This document shows positions 10,273 to 19,321 of a stretch of DNA of 64,000 nucleotides, piece after piece. A program made the position numbers and the translations under genes. The notes under the pieces were generated by a model that made no database searches, had not been told where the DNA came from, and saw only the letters and a list, made by a program, of their open reading frames with translations. Position 1 is the stretch's first letter, and each line of letters begins with the position of its first letter. Origin of the DNA: Marinobacter salicampi (GTDB lineage: Bacteria > Pseudomonadota > Gammaproteobacteria > Pseudomonadales > Oleiphilaceae); contig NZ_JAAMPF010000026.1 in NCBI RefSeq assembly GCF_011074795.1, positions 124,001 to 188,000 on the forward strand, read 5' to 3'.

Positions 10273-11394
10273 GTGATTAAAGCCGTTATCAGCGGAACAG
10301 GTCTCTACACACCACCAGCGGTCATCGAAAACGATGAACTCGTTGAGGCGTTCAATGCCTATGTAGACATTCATAACGAGCGTTATGCCGACGAGATCGC
10401 CCAGGGCAAGCGGGAGGCCAAGGCGCCGTCTTCGTCTGCGTTTATTGAAAAGGCCTCCGGCATCAAAAGACGCCACGTCATTGATAAGGACGGCATTCTG
10501 GACCCGGAACGCATGTGTCCCCACATTCCGGATCGCAGCAATGAAGAGCCATCCATTCAGTGTGAGATGTCAGTGGCGGCCGCCCGTGGCGCCCTGGAAC
10601 AGGCCGGAAAGTCCGCCCGGGACGTGGATGCGGTCATTGTGGCCTGCTCCAATCTGCAGCGCGCCTATCCGGCCGTGTCCATCGAGGTCCAGGATGCGCT
10701 CGGTATTGATGGCTTTGCCTATGACATGAACGTGGCCTGCAGCTCGGCCACCTTTGGGCTTCAGGCCGCGGTGAACGCGGTTGAGAATGGTACAGCCAGA
10801 GCCGTGCTGGTGATCAGCCCCGAAATCTGCTCGGGGCACCTGAATTTCACCGACCGCGACAGCCACTTCATCTTTGGCGATGCCTGCACCGCCATTCTGG
10901 TGGAGCGGGAAACCGATGTGGCCAAGGGGCATGGTTTTGAAATCCTGGGCACGAGGCTCAAGACCCAGTTTTCCAACGCCATCCGTAATAATTTCGGTTT
11001 CCTGAACCGGGCGGACAAATCAGGCGTCAACAAACCGGACAAGCTCTTCGTTCAGCAGGGCCGTAAAGTGTTTAAGGAAGTGTCCCCCCTGGTTGCCGAA
11101 ACTATCCAAGGACACCTGGCGAGCCTGGAACTTTCCCCTGACAGTCTGCGCCGGATGTGGTTGCACCAGGCCAACCTGAACATGAATGAACTGATTGCCC
11201 GCCGGGTGCTGGGTCGCGACGCCACCCGGGAAGAGGCGCCGGTCATTCTGGACGAATACGCCAACACAAGTTCCGCCGGGTCAATCATTGCGTTCCACAA
11301 GCACCGGGGCGATTTTGGCACCGGTGACCTCGGGGTTATCTGTTCGTTCGGTGCCGGCTACTCGATCGGCAGTGTGGTTGTTCAGCACCGTTAG
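10273..11394 (+). CDS. FabH-like beta-ketoacyl-ACP synthase III (PA3286-type)
   Basis: 373 residues, longer than housekeeping FabH (about 317). It has the KAS III fold with catalytic triad Cys156 (in NVACSSATFG), His298 (in LHQAN) and Asn331 (in YANTSSAG). Extra residues near the N-terminus (about 40-60) match what I recall of P. aeruginosa PA3286, which condenses octanoyl-CoA from beta-oxidation with malonyl-ACP and so shunts degradation intermediates into synthesis. That assignment rests on remembered similarity. The GTG start has GGGG six bases upstream; there is no in-frame ATG near it. It is convergent with a thioesterase gene. Confidence 0.88.
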   Translation: MIKAVISGTGLYTPPAVIENDELVEAFNAYVDIHNERYADEIAQGKREAKAPSSSAFIEKASGIKRRHVIDKDGILDPERMCPHIPDRSNEEPSIQCEMSVAAARGALEQAGKSARDVDAVIVACSNLQRAYPAVSIEVQDALGIDGFAYDMNVACSSATFGLQAAVNAVENGTARAVLVISPEICSGHLNFTDRDSHFIFGDACTAILVERETDVAKGHGFEILGTRLKTQFSNAIRNNFGFLNRADKSGVNKPDKLFVQQGRKVFKEVSPLVAETIQGHLASLELSPDSLRRMWLHQANLNMNELIARRVLGRDATREEAPVILDEYANTSSAGSIIAFHKHRGDFGTGDLGVICSFGAGYSIGSVVVQHR

Positions 11395-11421
11395 GTTTGT
11401 TGCAGGGTTCTGGCCTGTGCC

Positions 11422-11829
11422 CTATTCGGCAGCCAGAGCCCGAAGACGCGCGGGCAGGGCAGTGGACTTGCGCGCTGTCCGGTCAAACCAGACCAGTTTG
11501 GCGTAGCCTTCGGCATAGAGATCACCTGTGTCAGAGTCGGTCACGGTATGCCAGTTTTCAAGGCTGGTCGTGCCCGCTTTGCCGGCATAGGTTTTGACCT
11601 CGACGGTGGCAGGGTGACTCAGTTCCTTGAGAAACGTGGCGCTTGTTTTGATAATGATCGGGCCTGTGGGTTCACTTTCGCCACCCAGCTCAAGGGAGCT
11701 CAGCCAGGTAATGCGAGCTTCTTCGAAGAAGCGAAAGAAAACTGTATTGTTGGCATGGCCGTATGCATCCATGTCGCCCCAGCGTAGCGGCATTGAAAGC
11801 GTGTGAACCAGATTTCCTAACTCCGACAT
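11422..11829 (-). CDS. Hot-dog acyl-CoA thioesterase (4HBT/YbgC type)
   Basis: 135 residues. It contains the 4HBT signature RWGDMDAYGHANNTVFFRFFEEAR, with Asp21 as the likely catalytic acid. The family cleaves acyl-CoA thioesters; chain length cannot be told from sequence. The ATG at 11829 is chosen because AAGGGG lies five bases upstream; an upstream extension of 16 codons lacks such a site. It ends 27 bases from the fabH-like gene's stop and is divergent from mlaA. The surrounding genes are all fatty-acid or phospholipid genes. Confidence 0.85.
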   Translation of the reverse strand: MSELGNLVHTLSMPLRWGDMDAYGHANNTVFFRFFEEARITWLSSLELGGESEPTGPIIIKTSATFLKELSHPATVEVKTYAGKAGTTSLENWHTVTDSDTGDLYAEGYAKLVWFDRTARKSTALPARLRALAAE

Positions 11830-11924
11830 AGTGACCCCTTGGGTTGTTTGGCAAGTAATAAAAATAAAGAGAAACACCGCTATTGTCGACGAATGTTCAT
11901 TGAAGTCAAAACCCAGGCCTGATC

Positions 11925-12737
11925 ATGAAAGCACCAAGCATTACGTCGACCAAGCACAAGGTTGCCGCTACCTCTTTTTTGACCGCATGCCTTCTGCTGT
12001 CTCCCGTTTCTGGTTGGGCCCAGTTTTCCGAGGACGAAGCAGAGGCTTACAAGGCATCGGATCCTTCACGGCAGTACAGTGAAAAAGTAGACCCTTACGA
12101 AGACTGGAACCGAAGCGTCTTCCGCTTTAACCAGTTCCTGGATGACTGGTTCCTTAAACCAGTGGCGGAAGGCTATCAGGCAGTCATGCCCGGGTTTGCC
12201 GACAAGGCTGTGACCAACTTTTTCAATAATCTCACGGAAGTGCGCAACTTCACCAACAGTGTTCTGCAGCTGAAGGGCGAGTCTGCGGTGGTTGCCGTGG
12301 GGCGATTTACGTACAACACCGTATTTGGCCTGGGCGGGTTTATTGACGTGGCGACAGCCTTCGAGTTACCTGAGCGGCCGGAAGATTTCGGTCAGACTCT
12401 TGGCTACTGGGGTTCTGATACCGGTCCTTACCTGATGCTCCCGTTGCTTGGGCCATCCACTGCCCGGGATTTTACCGGCTTCGGGTTTGATGTTTTTGTC
12501 ACGCCTTCACCCTGGGACCTGGCCGAGTCCCCGGAGGTTTACTATGCACGGGCTCTGCAGATCGTCGACCGTCGGGCTGACCTGATGCGGGCGGAGGCTT
12601 TCATCTCGGGGGACAGTTACACTTTTGTACGGAACGCTTACTTGCAGCGCCGGGAATATCTGGTCAATGATGGCAAAACACAAACTGATCCATTCGCCAG
12701 TGATGACGATGAAGACCTGATGCTGGATGACTTCTAG
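11925..12737 (+). CDS. mlaA: Outer-membrane phospholipid transport protein MlaA (VacJ)
   Basis: 270 residues. MlaA forms a ring in the outer membrane inner leaflet and removes mislocalised phospholipids, handing them to MlaC. Family blocks are present: DPYEDWNRSVFRFNQFLDDW, a helix pair around NLTEVRNFTNSVLQLK, NTVFGLGGFIDVA, FGQTLGYWG and GPYLMLPLLGPST. The export signal is ambiguous: FLTAC (Cys22) fits a lipobox, but the hydrophobic stretch continues past it to a conventional SPase I site at GWA-Q. No MlaBCDEF genes are in the window, as is common outside enterics. The C-terminus is acidic. Confidence 0.92.
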   Translation: MKAPSITSTKHKVAATSFLTACLLLSPVSGWAQFSEDEAEAYKASDPSRQYSEKVDPYEDWNRSVFRFNQFLDDWFLKPVAEGYQAVMPGFADKAVTNFFNNLTEVRNFTNSVLQLKGESAVVAVGRFTYNTVFGLGGFIDVATAFELPERPEDFGQTLGYWGSDTGPYLMLPLLGPSTARDFTGFGFDVFVTPSPWDLAESPEVYYARALQIVDRRADLMRAEAFISGDSYTFVRNAYLQRREYLVNDGKTQTDPFASDDDEDLMLDDF

Positions 12738-12797
12738 AGGCCGTTCGCTATCAGCGCAGGTCAGGCGACCGACCAAGGCCTGCGGAGCCACACCACT

Positions 12798-14279
12798 ATG
12801 ACTGACAGCCGCATTCGTAAATTCAGGAAAATGCTGGCAGAAGCCCCGAACTACGAGGTCTGGAAGGCCGCTGCGCTTGAGCTGGACTATCTTGAAGGCA
12901 ATGTGGAGTGGAAAGAGGATTTTGCCTCTGACATGTACCACTATGAGCTTATCTACGAGCGTTTGAGGAACCTGCAGTATTACCATCAGAAGCAGGACTA
13001 CGACCGACTGCGCAGGGCATTGAGGGAAGGCCTTCACCACGATCTGGGCAATATGGGCAATCCGGCGTTGTACACCCGTTCCCGGGTCGGGACCAAGCAC
13101 CTGATTGAGGAATATATCAACCAGGTCTGCGATTCCCTAAATTTTCTGTGTGATGAGCCAATTGCCAACTTCACCCTCAGCGAAAAGATCCGGTTTTTCC
13201 GGGACACACTCACCAGCTATGGCCGGCCGGCTCTGCTTCTCAGCGGCGGAGCCACCCTTGGCATGTTTCACCTCGGGGTTATCAAGGCTTTGTGGGAAAA
13301 GGGCCTGCTGCCCCAAGTAATCGCAGGCTCCAGTGTGGGTGCGGTGATGGCCGGCATGCTTGGTGTCCATACCGACGCCGAGATACCCGAGATGCTCAAT
13401 CCCGAATCCCACCACCTGAATGCCTGGAAGTGGAAAGGCATTTACAGCGCCATGCGGGGGGAAGGCCTTATGGATCAGTCCCAGCTCCAGGCCTGTCTGC
13501 GGGCAAATATCGGTGAGTACACCTTCGAGGAGGCGTTCGAGAAAACCGGCAGGTCTATCAACGTCAGTGTCTCGCCGGTACAGGTAAACCAGAAAGCCCG
13601 ATTGTTGTGTGGCTATACGTCGCCCTACCTGATGGTGTGGAGCGCGGTACTGGCAAGTGCAGCGGTACCCGGGATCTTTGCGCCGGTAACGCTGATGAAA
13701 AAAGATCTCCACGGCAGTGTCCTGCCTTATACCACGCGGTTGAGATTTGTGGACGGCTCAGTTGTCAGCGACCTTCCGGTTGAGCGCCTGCGGCATCTGT
13801 ACGATGTCAATTTTACCATCGTGAGCCAGACCAATCCCCATGTTGTCCCCTTCCTCTCCATGAAAGGTGAGGACGAGAAACTGGGCCTGGCCGGACTGCC
13901 TTTTCACCTGCTCAAGTCCGAGGTTCAGTTTCATGGCCGCGGTCTGTTCGATTTCATGAGAAAGCGACTAAGGCCTGAGCTGCTTCGTCAGGTGTCGGGA
14001 CAGTTTTACACCATAATGGCCCAGCGCTATTCCGGGGACGTCACCATCGCGCCAACCTACACCCTGAAACACTATCGGCGCATGCTGTCTAACCCGGACC
14101 CGGCGTTCGCCCGGCAGTTGATTCTGGAAGGGGAACGGGCGACCTGGCCGAAAATTTCCATGATTCGCTCCCACGGTCGTATTGCCAATACCCTGGAGCG
14201 TTGTATTCGCAGGCTCAAGGAACGCCAGGCGGAATCTCCACGGGACTTGCGTCTGGTCTCAACCAATGACAGTGGTTAA
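12798..14279 (+). CDS. Patatin-like phospholipase/lipase with DUF3336 domain
   Basis: 493 residues. The N-terminal DUF3336 region (about 1-130) has the pattern seen in SDP1/Tgl-type triacylglycerol lipases (LELDYLEGNVEWKEDFAS). The patatin domain follows: oxyanion loop SGGATLGMFHLG near residue 150, nucleophile elbow GSSVG with Ser179, and the DGS motif with Asp319. It should hydrolyse acylglycerols or phospholipids using a Ser-Asp dyad. No signal peptide is seen, so it is probably cytoplasmic or peripheral. Its position 60 bases after mlaA suggests a shared lipid-recycling role (inference). Confidence 0.88.
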   Translation: MTDSRIRKFRKMLAEAPNYEVWKAAALELDYLEGNVEWKEDFASDMYHYELIYERLRNLQYYHQKQDYDRLRRALREGLHHDLGNMGNPALYTRSRVGTKHLIEEYINQVCDSLNFLCDEPIANFTLSEKIRFFRDTLTSYGRPALLLSGGATLGMFHLGVIKALWEKGLLPQVIAGSSVGAVMAGMLGVHTDAEIPEMLNPESHHLNAWKWKGIYSAMRGEGLMDQSQLQACLRANIGEYTFEEAFEKTGRSINVSVSPVQVNQKARLLCGYTSPYLMVWSAVLASAAVPGIFAPVTLMKKDLHGSVLPYTTRLRFVDGSVVSDLPVERLRHLYDVNFTIVSQTNPHVVPFLSMKGEDEKLGLAGLPFHLLKSEVQFHGRGLFDFMRKRLRPELLRQVSGQFYTIMAQRYSGDVTIAPTYTLKHYRRMLSNPDPAFARQLILEGERATWPKISMIRSHGRIANTLERCIRRLKERQAESPRDLRLVSTNDSG

Positions 14280-14362
14280 CAAAACCGTACCTTTGCGGTG
14301 GTAGCCCCGGGCTGGCCGTGGCGGTATGATTATGACCCCCCGCTGGCCCTGACTGGATTTCC

Positions 14363-16072
14363 ATGTATTACGACTTTTTCGGTTTTCGGGAACCTCCGTT
14401 CTCGATTGCCCCCGATCCACGTTACCTGTACCTGAGCGAGCGTCACAAGGAAGCTCTGGCTCACCTTATGTATGGTGTGCAGGGGCAGGGTGGCTTCATC
14501 GTGGTCACCGGTGAGGTGGGCACCGGCAAGACCACCGTCAGCCGCTGTTTCATTGAAAACGTGCCTGCCCACGTCGACATTGCACTTATCCTCAATCCGA
14601 AACTGTCGGCACGCGAGCTCCTGTCCAGTATCTGCGATGAACTGGGCATCCGGCACCCGGCCGGTTCCAGCATCAAGCGCCTTATCGATCTGATCAATGC
14701 CGACCTGCTGGCCGCCCATGCCGCCGGCCGCCATAAGGTCCTGATGATTGATGAGGCACAGAATCTGTCCCCCGAAGTACTTGAGCAACTGAGGCTGCTC
14801 ACCAACCTGGAAACTGCTGAGAAAAAGCTCCTGCAGATCGTACTTCTTGGCCAGCCCGAACTTCAGGACATGTTGTCCCGGCCTGAACTCCGGCAGTTAT
14901 CCCAGCGCGTCACTGCCCGCTACCACCTGGATGCCCTGGACCGGAAGGAGCTGCCCGCCTACCTGCGTTACCGGCTTAGTGTTGCCGGCCAGCGCAGCGA
15001 CCTGTTCAGCCCGGGCGCCATCAAAAAGCTTTATCGCCTGAGTGGCGGCGTGCCCAGGCTCATCAACCTGATCAGTGACCGGGCCCTGCTGGGTGCCTAC
15101 GCTAACGGAGAGCACCGGGTGGAGGCCGATCACGTCAAGGGCGCGGCCAGGGAAGTTCTGGGCAAACCGGTCAAGGGTGGGTCCGGTTCCGGACTGACAC
15201 CAGGCATGCGGTATGCCACGCTGGCCGCCAGTATTGGCGCTGCCATTGTATTGACCATCGCTTTTATGGACCGGAATGGGGTTGTGGCTGAAAATGCCGA
15301 GGCGCCGGCGCTCTCGGGGACCATCGAGCGCAGCCCTGATTCTTCGCAACGCGAACCAGCTCCGGTGCCTGAGCTGGAGCCGGAGCCGGCGATTGCGTCG
15401 GCCCTAGTGCGGGAGGCTAACGGTGAGTCCGATGAGGCGGCTGTGGGTGACTTCAACCCGGAGTCCGATGCCATGGCCCTGGCTCCGGCCTATGAGGCAC
15501 TTTTCCAGGCCTGGGAGCTGGACTATGACCCATCTGAGCAGCCCCTGGCCTGTGAGTTCGCCGAATCCCGGGGTCTGCGCTGCCTGCACAGAGAAGGCAG
15601 CTGGCGCAGCCTGGAACGTCTGAATCATCCGGCCATTCTGGACCTCAGGGAACTGGGCGGCGACAAGCGGTTTGTCACCTTGCTCGGGATTGAGGATGAC
15701 CAGGCGGTTATCGACACGGCAGCAGGGACACGCTGGGTTTCGGTGGCGCAGATCCAGGAATACTGGCTGGGCGGTTACTCCATTGTCTGGCAGCTGCCTC
15801 CCTACCTGTCCCGGGGAGCGGAGCCGGGAGCGGCGGACCGGGAGGCTCTGTGGCTGACTGCGCGGATGATGCAGCTTATCGACATGCACAGCCCGGATGC
15901 GGAGCAACGACGCGACATCGAAAACATGAATCAGAGCGACCAGATACGCTGGTACCAGGCCTTTAAGGGGCTGGAGGTCGATGGTATCGCAGGTGCCATG
16001 ACGCTGATCCAGATGAACAACGATCTGGATTCGGACGCTCCCCAACTGAGCGCAGAGAGGGAGCCCGGCTGA
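14363..16072 (+). CDS. gspA: GspA/ExeA-type AAA ATPase with peptidoglycan-binding C-terminus
   Basis: 569 residues. The N-terminal AAA domain has the ExeA start MYYDFFGFREPPFSIAPDP, Walker A GEVGTGKT (50-57) and Walker B LMIDEAQNL. One membrane helix lies at about 280-300, then a periplasmic Pro/Glu-rich linker, a cysteine-protease-like domain (about 380-480) and a peptidoglycan-binding fold at the end (VDGIAGAMTLIQMN). In Aeromonas and Vibrio, GspA with GspB binds and remodels the wall so the type II secretin can assemble. The stop and the gspB start share one base (TGATG), so the two are translationally coupled. The core gsp operon is not in this window. Confidence 0.88.
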   Translation: MYYDFFGFREPPFSIAPDPRYLYLSERHKEALAHLMYGVQGQGGFIVVTGEVGTGKTTVSRCFIENVPAHVDIALILNPKLSARELLSSICDELGIRHPAGSSIKRLIDLINADLLAAHAAGRHKVLMIDEAQNLSPEVLEQLRLLTNLETAEKKLLQIVLLGQPELQDMLSRPELRQLSQRVTARYHLDALDRKELPAYLRYRLSVAGQRSDLFSPGAIKKLYRLSGGVPRLINLISDRALLGAYANGEHRVEADHVKGAAREVLGKPVKGGSGSGLTPGMRYATLAASIGAAIVLTIAFMDRNGVVAENAEAPALSGTIERSPDSSQREPAPVPELEPEPAIASALVREANGESDEAAVGDFNPESDAMALAPAYEALFQAWELDYDPSEQPLACEFAESRGLRCLHREGSWRSLERLNHPAILDLRELGGDKRFVTLLGIEDDQAVIDTAAGTRWVSVAQIQEYWLGGYSIVWQLPPYLSRGAEPGAADREALWLTARMMQLIDMHSPDAEQRRDIENMNQSDQIRWYQAFKGLEVDGIAGAMTLIQMNNDLDSDAPQLSAEREPG

Positions 16073-16845
16073 TGTCGTACATTCTCGACGCCCTCAGGAA
16101 GTCCGAAAGCGAGCGCCGGCAGGGCCGTATTCCTGACCTTGGCCAACAGGTCCAACTGATCCATCGCCCCCGCAAGAAAACCGTGCCCGTGGCGTTATGG
16201 ATTGGCCTGGGACTGGTCCTGAACGCAGCGGTTCTGGCCCTGGTGTTCTGGCCCGAGAAGGGCTTGATGGGAGGGCTGACGGCTGCGCCGGAAAGCGAGG
16301 CAAAGGCAATTGTTGCGGTCGCGCCAGAGCCGGCAGACACAGCCGGTGCAGCGCCAACCCAGGACAAGGCCAGCAAGACCGAAACGACGAAGCCGGGAGG
16401 CGGCGATCCCGGGGCCATGGCGAACATTGAGCAGCCGGTTAAGGGCACAACCCAGCCAGACACAACCGGCGCGCAAGTGCCTGCAGTGCCAGCGGTCACG
16501 CCCTTGCAACCCACCATTATCGTGCCGTCCTGGAAAACATCCGCTCCGACAAGCCCGGGTGCGGTTGCTGATTCCGGTGCTGCAGGTTATGGCGAACGGG
16601 CACCCCACCTGGTGGAGTTACCCATGTCATTCCAGCGCAGAATCCCCACTTTGGTGTTTAACAGTCATCTTTACTCCTCAGACCCAACGGCCAGCCGAAT
16701 CATGATTAACGATAACTACCTGCGTATGGGTGAGCAGTTCTCAGGCATTCGGGTTGAGCAGATAACCGTGGATGGTGTCGTGCTGAGCCTCGATGGCCAG
16801 CGTTTCCGCGTCGGCGTCGTCCGCAACTGGACTAGCCCCCGCTGA
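16072..16845 (+). CDS. gspB: Type II secretion protein GspB
   Basis: 257 residues. The N-terminus MSYILDALRKSESERRQG is the GspB signature. A membrane helix lies at about 42-60 (VALWIGLGLVLNAAVLALVF), then a low-complexity Ala/Pro/Thr linker. The C-terminal T2SS-B domain starts near residue 180 (SFQRRIPTLVFNSHLYS) and ends VLSLDGQRFRVGVVRNW. It partners GspA in inserting the secretin. It overlaps gspA by one base and dinG by one base (TGATG at 16843-16847). Confidence 0.9.
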   Translation: MSYILDALRKSESERRQGRIPDLGQQVQLIHRPRKKTVPVALWIGLGLVLNAAVLALVFWPEKGLMGGLTAAPESEAKAIVAVAPEPADTAGAAPTQDKASKTETTKPGGGDPGAMANIEQPVKGTTQPDTTGAQVPAVPAVTPLQPTIIVPSWKTSAPTSPGAVADSGAAGYGERAPHLVELPMSFQRRIPTLVFNSHLYSSDPTASRIMINDNYLRMGEQFSGIRVEQITVDGVVLSLDGQRFRVGVVRNWTSPR

Positions 16846-19007
16846 TGCCTTTAACTGACAGTGTAAAAACGGATATTCAGCAGGCCTACCGGGACGTTCT
16901 CAACGGCAAGGGGATCAAGGCCCGTTACGGCCAGAGGTTGATGATCGCCGAGATTGCCCGCTATATGGGTGATATCACCGCCAATGACGGTGAGCGTACC
17001 TCGGCTGCCGCCAGCTGTGTTGTCGAGGCAGGTACCGGAACCGGCAAGACCCTTGCCTATCTGATCGCCGCCATTCCGGTCGCCAAGGCCCTGGGCAAGA
17101 AACTGGTCATTTCCACGGCAACCGTCGCCCTGCAGGACCAGATCGTCAACAAGGATCTGCCGGACCTGAAACAACACAGTTCGCTGGCGTTCACCTGGAC
17201 TCTGGCCAAGGGCAGGGGCCGATACCTGTGCCTGTCCCGCCTGGAAGGTCGCCTGCATGACGAGGGGGTGGGTGACAGCGAAAGCATGCCGTTGTTTTTC
17301 GTGGACGAGCCCAGGAAAGAGGAAGCAGGTGCCCGCGAATTCTTTGAAGGCATGCTGGCCAGCTATGGCAGTCGTGAATGGGACGGCGACCGGGACCACT
17401 GGCCGAGCCAGATACCGGATGAGACCTGGCGCCAGGTCACCACGGATCATCGCCAATGCACCAACCGCCATTGCAGTTACTTTGACAGCTGCGCCTTCTT
17501 TGATGCCCGTAAGGGTCTGGAAGAGGCGGACGTCATCGTCGCCAACCACGATTTGGTACTGGCGGACCTGGCGCTGGGCGGCGGGGCCATCCTGCCGGAA
17601 CCGGAAAATGCCCTATTTATCTTCGACGAAGCCCATCATCTGCCGGATAAAGCGCTCAATCATTTTGCTGCGTCTGTGCCGCTGAACGGCACCCGCCAGT
17701 GGTTGAAGCAGTTGTCCCAGGCTCTGGTAAAGATTCCGCCCTACCTGACCCCCGGCACTGCGGCTGCGAAGGCGGTGGACAAGATCAGTGCCTGCGCCCG
17801 GGAAGTGGACGGCGTTCTGACCCAGGTCTATGACGAGGCAGAGCAGAGCATCGAGTGGGCTTTCAGCGATGAGCGCAAGTCAGCCCAATGGCGATACCCT
17901 GAAGGTGAACTCCCGGATGCCATGGCCGAGCTGGCCCAAGGTGCCCAGACAGTAACCGCAGCCCTGGTACGACAGCTTGGCGTGTTGGTTGATGAACTTC
18001 AGAAAGCTTTTGACGACAAACGCGAGCATGACGTGGACCGGCAGACTGCCGAGTCATGGTTTCCGATAATGGGTGGGTTTCATAGCCGGGCTGAAGACCA
18101 GCTGCGTCTGTGGGTGGCCTGGTGTGAGAAAAAGAATCTGGATGAAGGCGAAGGTCGCCGTCGTGGCGGTCCACCGCCGGCTCGCTGGGCCATACGCCAA
18201 CGCTGGGACCATGCCGAAGACATTACCCTGTACAGCAGCCCTGTGCTGGCAGACAACCTGCTCTATACCCGCCTCTGGTCCAGGGTTTACGGCGCCATTC
18301 TCACCAGCGCCACCCTCACTGCACTGGGACGCTTTGACCGGCTCCAGGCCCGTGCCGGGCTGCCGGAAGCGAGTCGTTTCCTGGTGGTCCCAAGCTCGTT
18401 CCGTTATCACGAGATGGCCACCGTCGAGGTGCCTGCCATGGCAGTCCTGCCTACAGATGCTGAGGCCTTCACCGATGCCCTTGTGGCGAGGCTGCCGGAA
18501 CTCTGGGCGGGGGAGAAAGCCACCCTGGTGCTGTTTACGGCACGCCGCCAGATGAATGCGGTTCGGGACCGTCTGGCGCCGGACTACCCGGACATGATCA
18601 TTACCCAGGACGATATGGCCAAGGGTGAAGTGTTACGCCAGCATTGCCTGCGTGTTGACGAGGGTCGCCCGAGTGTACTGTTCGGTGTTGCCAGTTTTGC
18701 AGAGGGGATCGACCTGCCCGGGCGCTACCTGGGCCATGTGATCATCACACGGTTACCATTCTCGGTGCCCGACGACCCCATTGAAGCCAGTCTGGCGGAA
18801 TGGGTTACCCGGCGGGGCGGAAATCCGTTTATGGAAATTACCGTGCCGGACGCCTCCATCAAACTGGTCCAGGCCGTCGGCAGGCTGCTGCGGACCGAAC
18901 AGGATACCGGTCGGGTAACCATTCTGGACCGGCGCATCATCAGCCGGCGCTATGGCCAGTTGCTCCTGGATGCGTTACCGCCGTTCCGCCGGATCATCGG
19001 GCACTGA
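16845..19007 (+). CDS. dinG: ATP-dependent DNA helicase DinG (Fe-S, XPD-like)
   Basis: 720 residues (E. coli 716). Walker A is EAGTGTGKT, the Walker B/DEAH motif is IFDEAHHL, and motif VI is QAVGRLLRTEQD. Four cysteines of the [4Fe-4S] cluster lie between motifs Ia and II (RYLC, then RQC, RHC and DSC within about 25 residues). It unwinds DNA with 5'-3' polarity and removes R-loops and D-loops. In E. coli dinG is LexA-controlled. Here its ATG is the last base of gspB's stop, so most of its expression may depend on the gsp transcript; no LexA box can sit directly before it except inside gspB. Confidence 0.94.
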   Translation: MPLTDSVKTDIQQAYRDVLNGKGIKARYGQRLMIAEIARYMGDITANDGERTSAAASCVVEAGTGTGKTLAYLIAAIPVAKALGKKLVISTATVALQDQIVNKDLPDLKQHSSLAFTWTLAKGRGRYLCLSRLEGRLHDEGVGDSESMPLFFVDEPRKEEAGAREFFEGMLASYGSREWDGDRDHWPSQIPDETWRQVTTDHRQCTNRHCSYFDSCAFFDARKGLEEADVIVANHDLVLADLALGGGAILPEPENALFIFDEAHHLPDKALNHFAASVPLNGTRQWLKQLSQALVKIPPYLTPGTAAAKAVDKISACAREVDGVLTQVYDEAEQSIEWAFSDERKSAQWRYPEGELPDAMAELAQGAQTVTAALVRQLGVLVDELQKAFDDKREHDVDRQTAESWFPIMGGFHSRAEDQLRLWVAWCEKKNLDEGEGRRRGGPPPARWAIRQRWDHAEDITLYSSPVLADNLLYTRLWSRVYGAILTSATLTALGRFDRLQARAGLPEASRFLVVPSSFRYHEMATVEVPAMAVLPTDAEAFTDALVARLPELWAGEKATLVLFTARRQMNAVRDRLAPDYPDMIITQDDMAKGEVLRQHCLRVDEGRPSVLFGVASFAEGIDLPGRYLGHVIITRLPFSVPDDPIEASLAEWVTRRGGNPFMEITVPDASIKLVQAVGRLLRTEQDTGRVTILDRRIISRRYGQLLLDALPPFRRIIGH

Positions 19008-19321
19008 AACCAGCGCCCAGAGTGGGACGTGGCAAGAACCAGGAGGCCACTCCGATTGGCGGCCATAAGGAAATACCCAGGCAAAAAAAAGGTGCCAACC
19101 AAGTGGTGGCACCTTCGGAAGACGGGTTTGTGGAAACCCTAGCGCTGAAAAACGCAAAGTTGGAATCTGAAGGCCTGAAGTTTCAAATTCCTGATGGGGC
19201 TGTGCCTCATCGTTGGATTAATCATAGGGGAGGAGGGGGCGTACCCGGATCGTCCAAAGGGCGTAGTGGCGTTAAAATAGTGAAAAAAAGTGTGACGCCG
19301 TTCGCGTTTCTGCAGGACTTT
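19008..19321. other. Non-coding stretch between dinG and the MalT-type regulator
   Basis: The two genes converge on these 314 bases. It holds a terminator for the leftward gene (19083-19113). The remainder includes a purine-rich stretch at about 19225-19240. I see no convincing gene, RNA or repeat; short open frames here lack ribosome sites. Confidence 0.6.
19083..19113 (-). terminator. Rho-independent terminator for the MalT-type regulator
   Basis: Read leftward, a GGTGCCA/TGGCACC stem is followed by eight T residues. It lies about 210 bases beyond the regulator's stop codon, so the transcript has a long 3' end. It would not terminate dinG, which is read the other way. Confidence 0.8.

Noticed and set aside
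11405..11441. Inverted repeat at the fabH-like/thioesterase junction
   Set aside because: TCTGGC/GCCAGA with GGG/CCC flanks can pair, but there is no T tract and it overlaps the thioesterase coding end, so I do not call a terminator.
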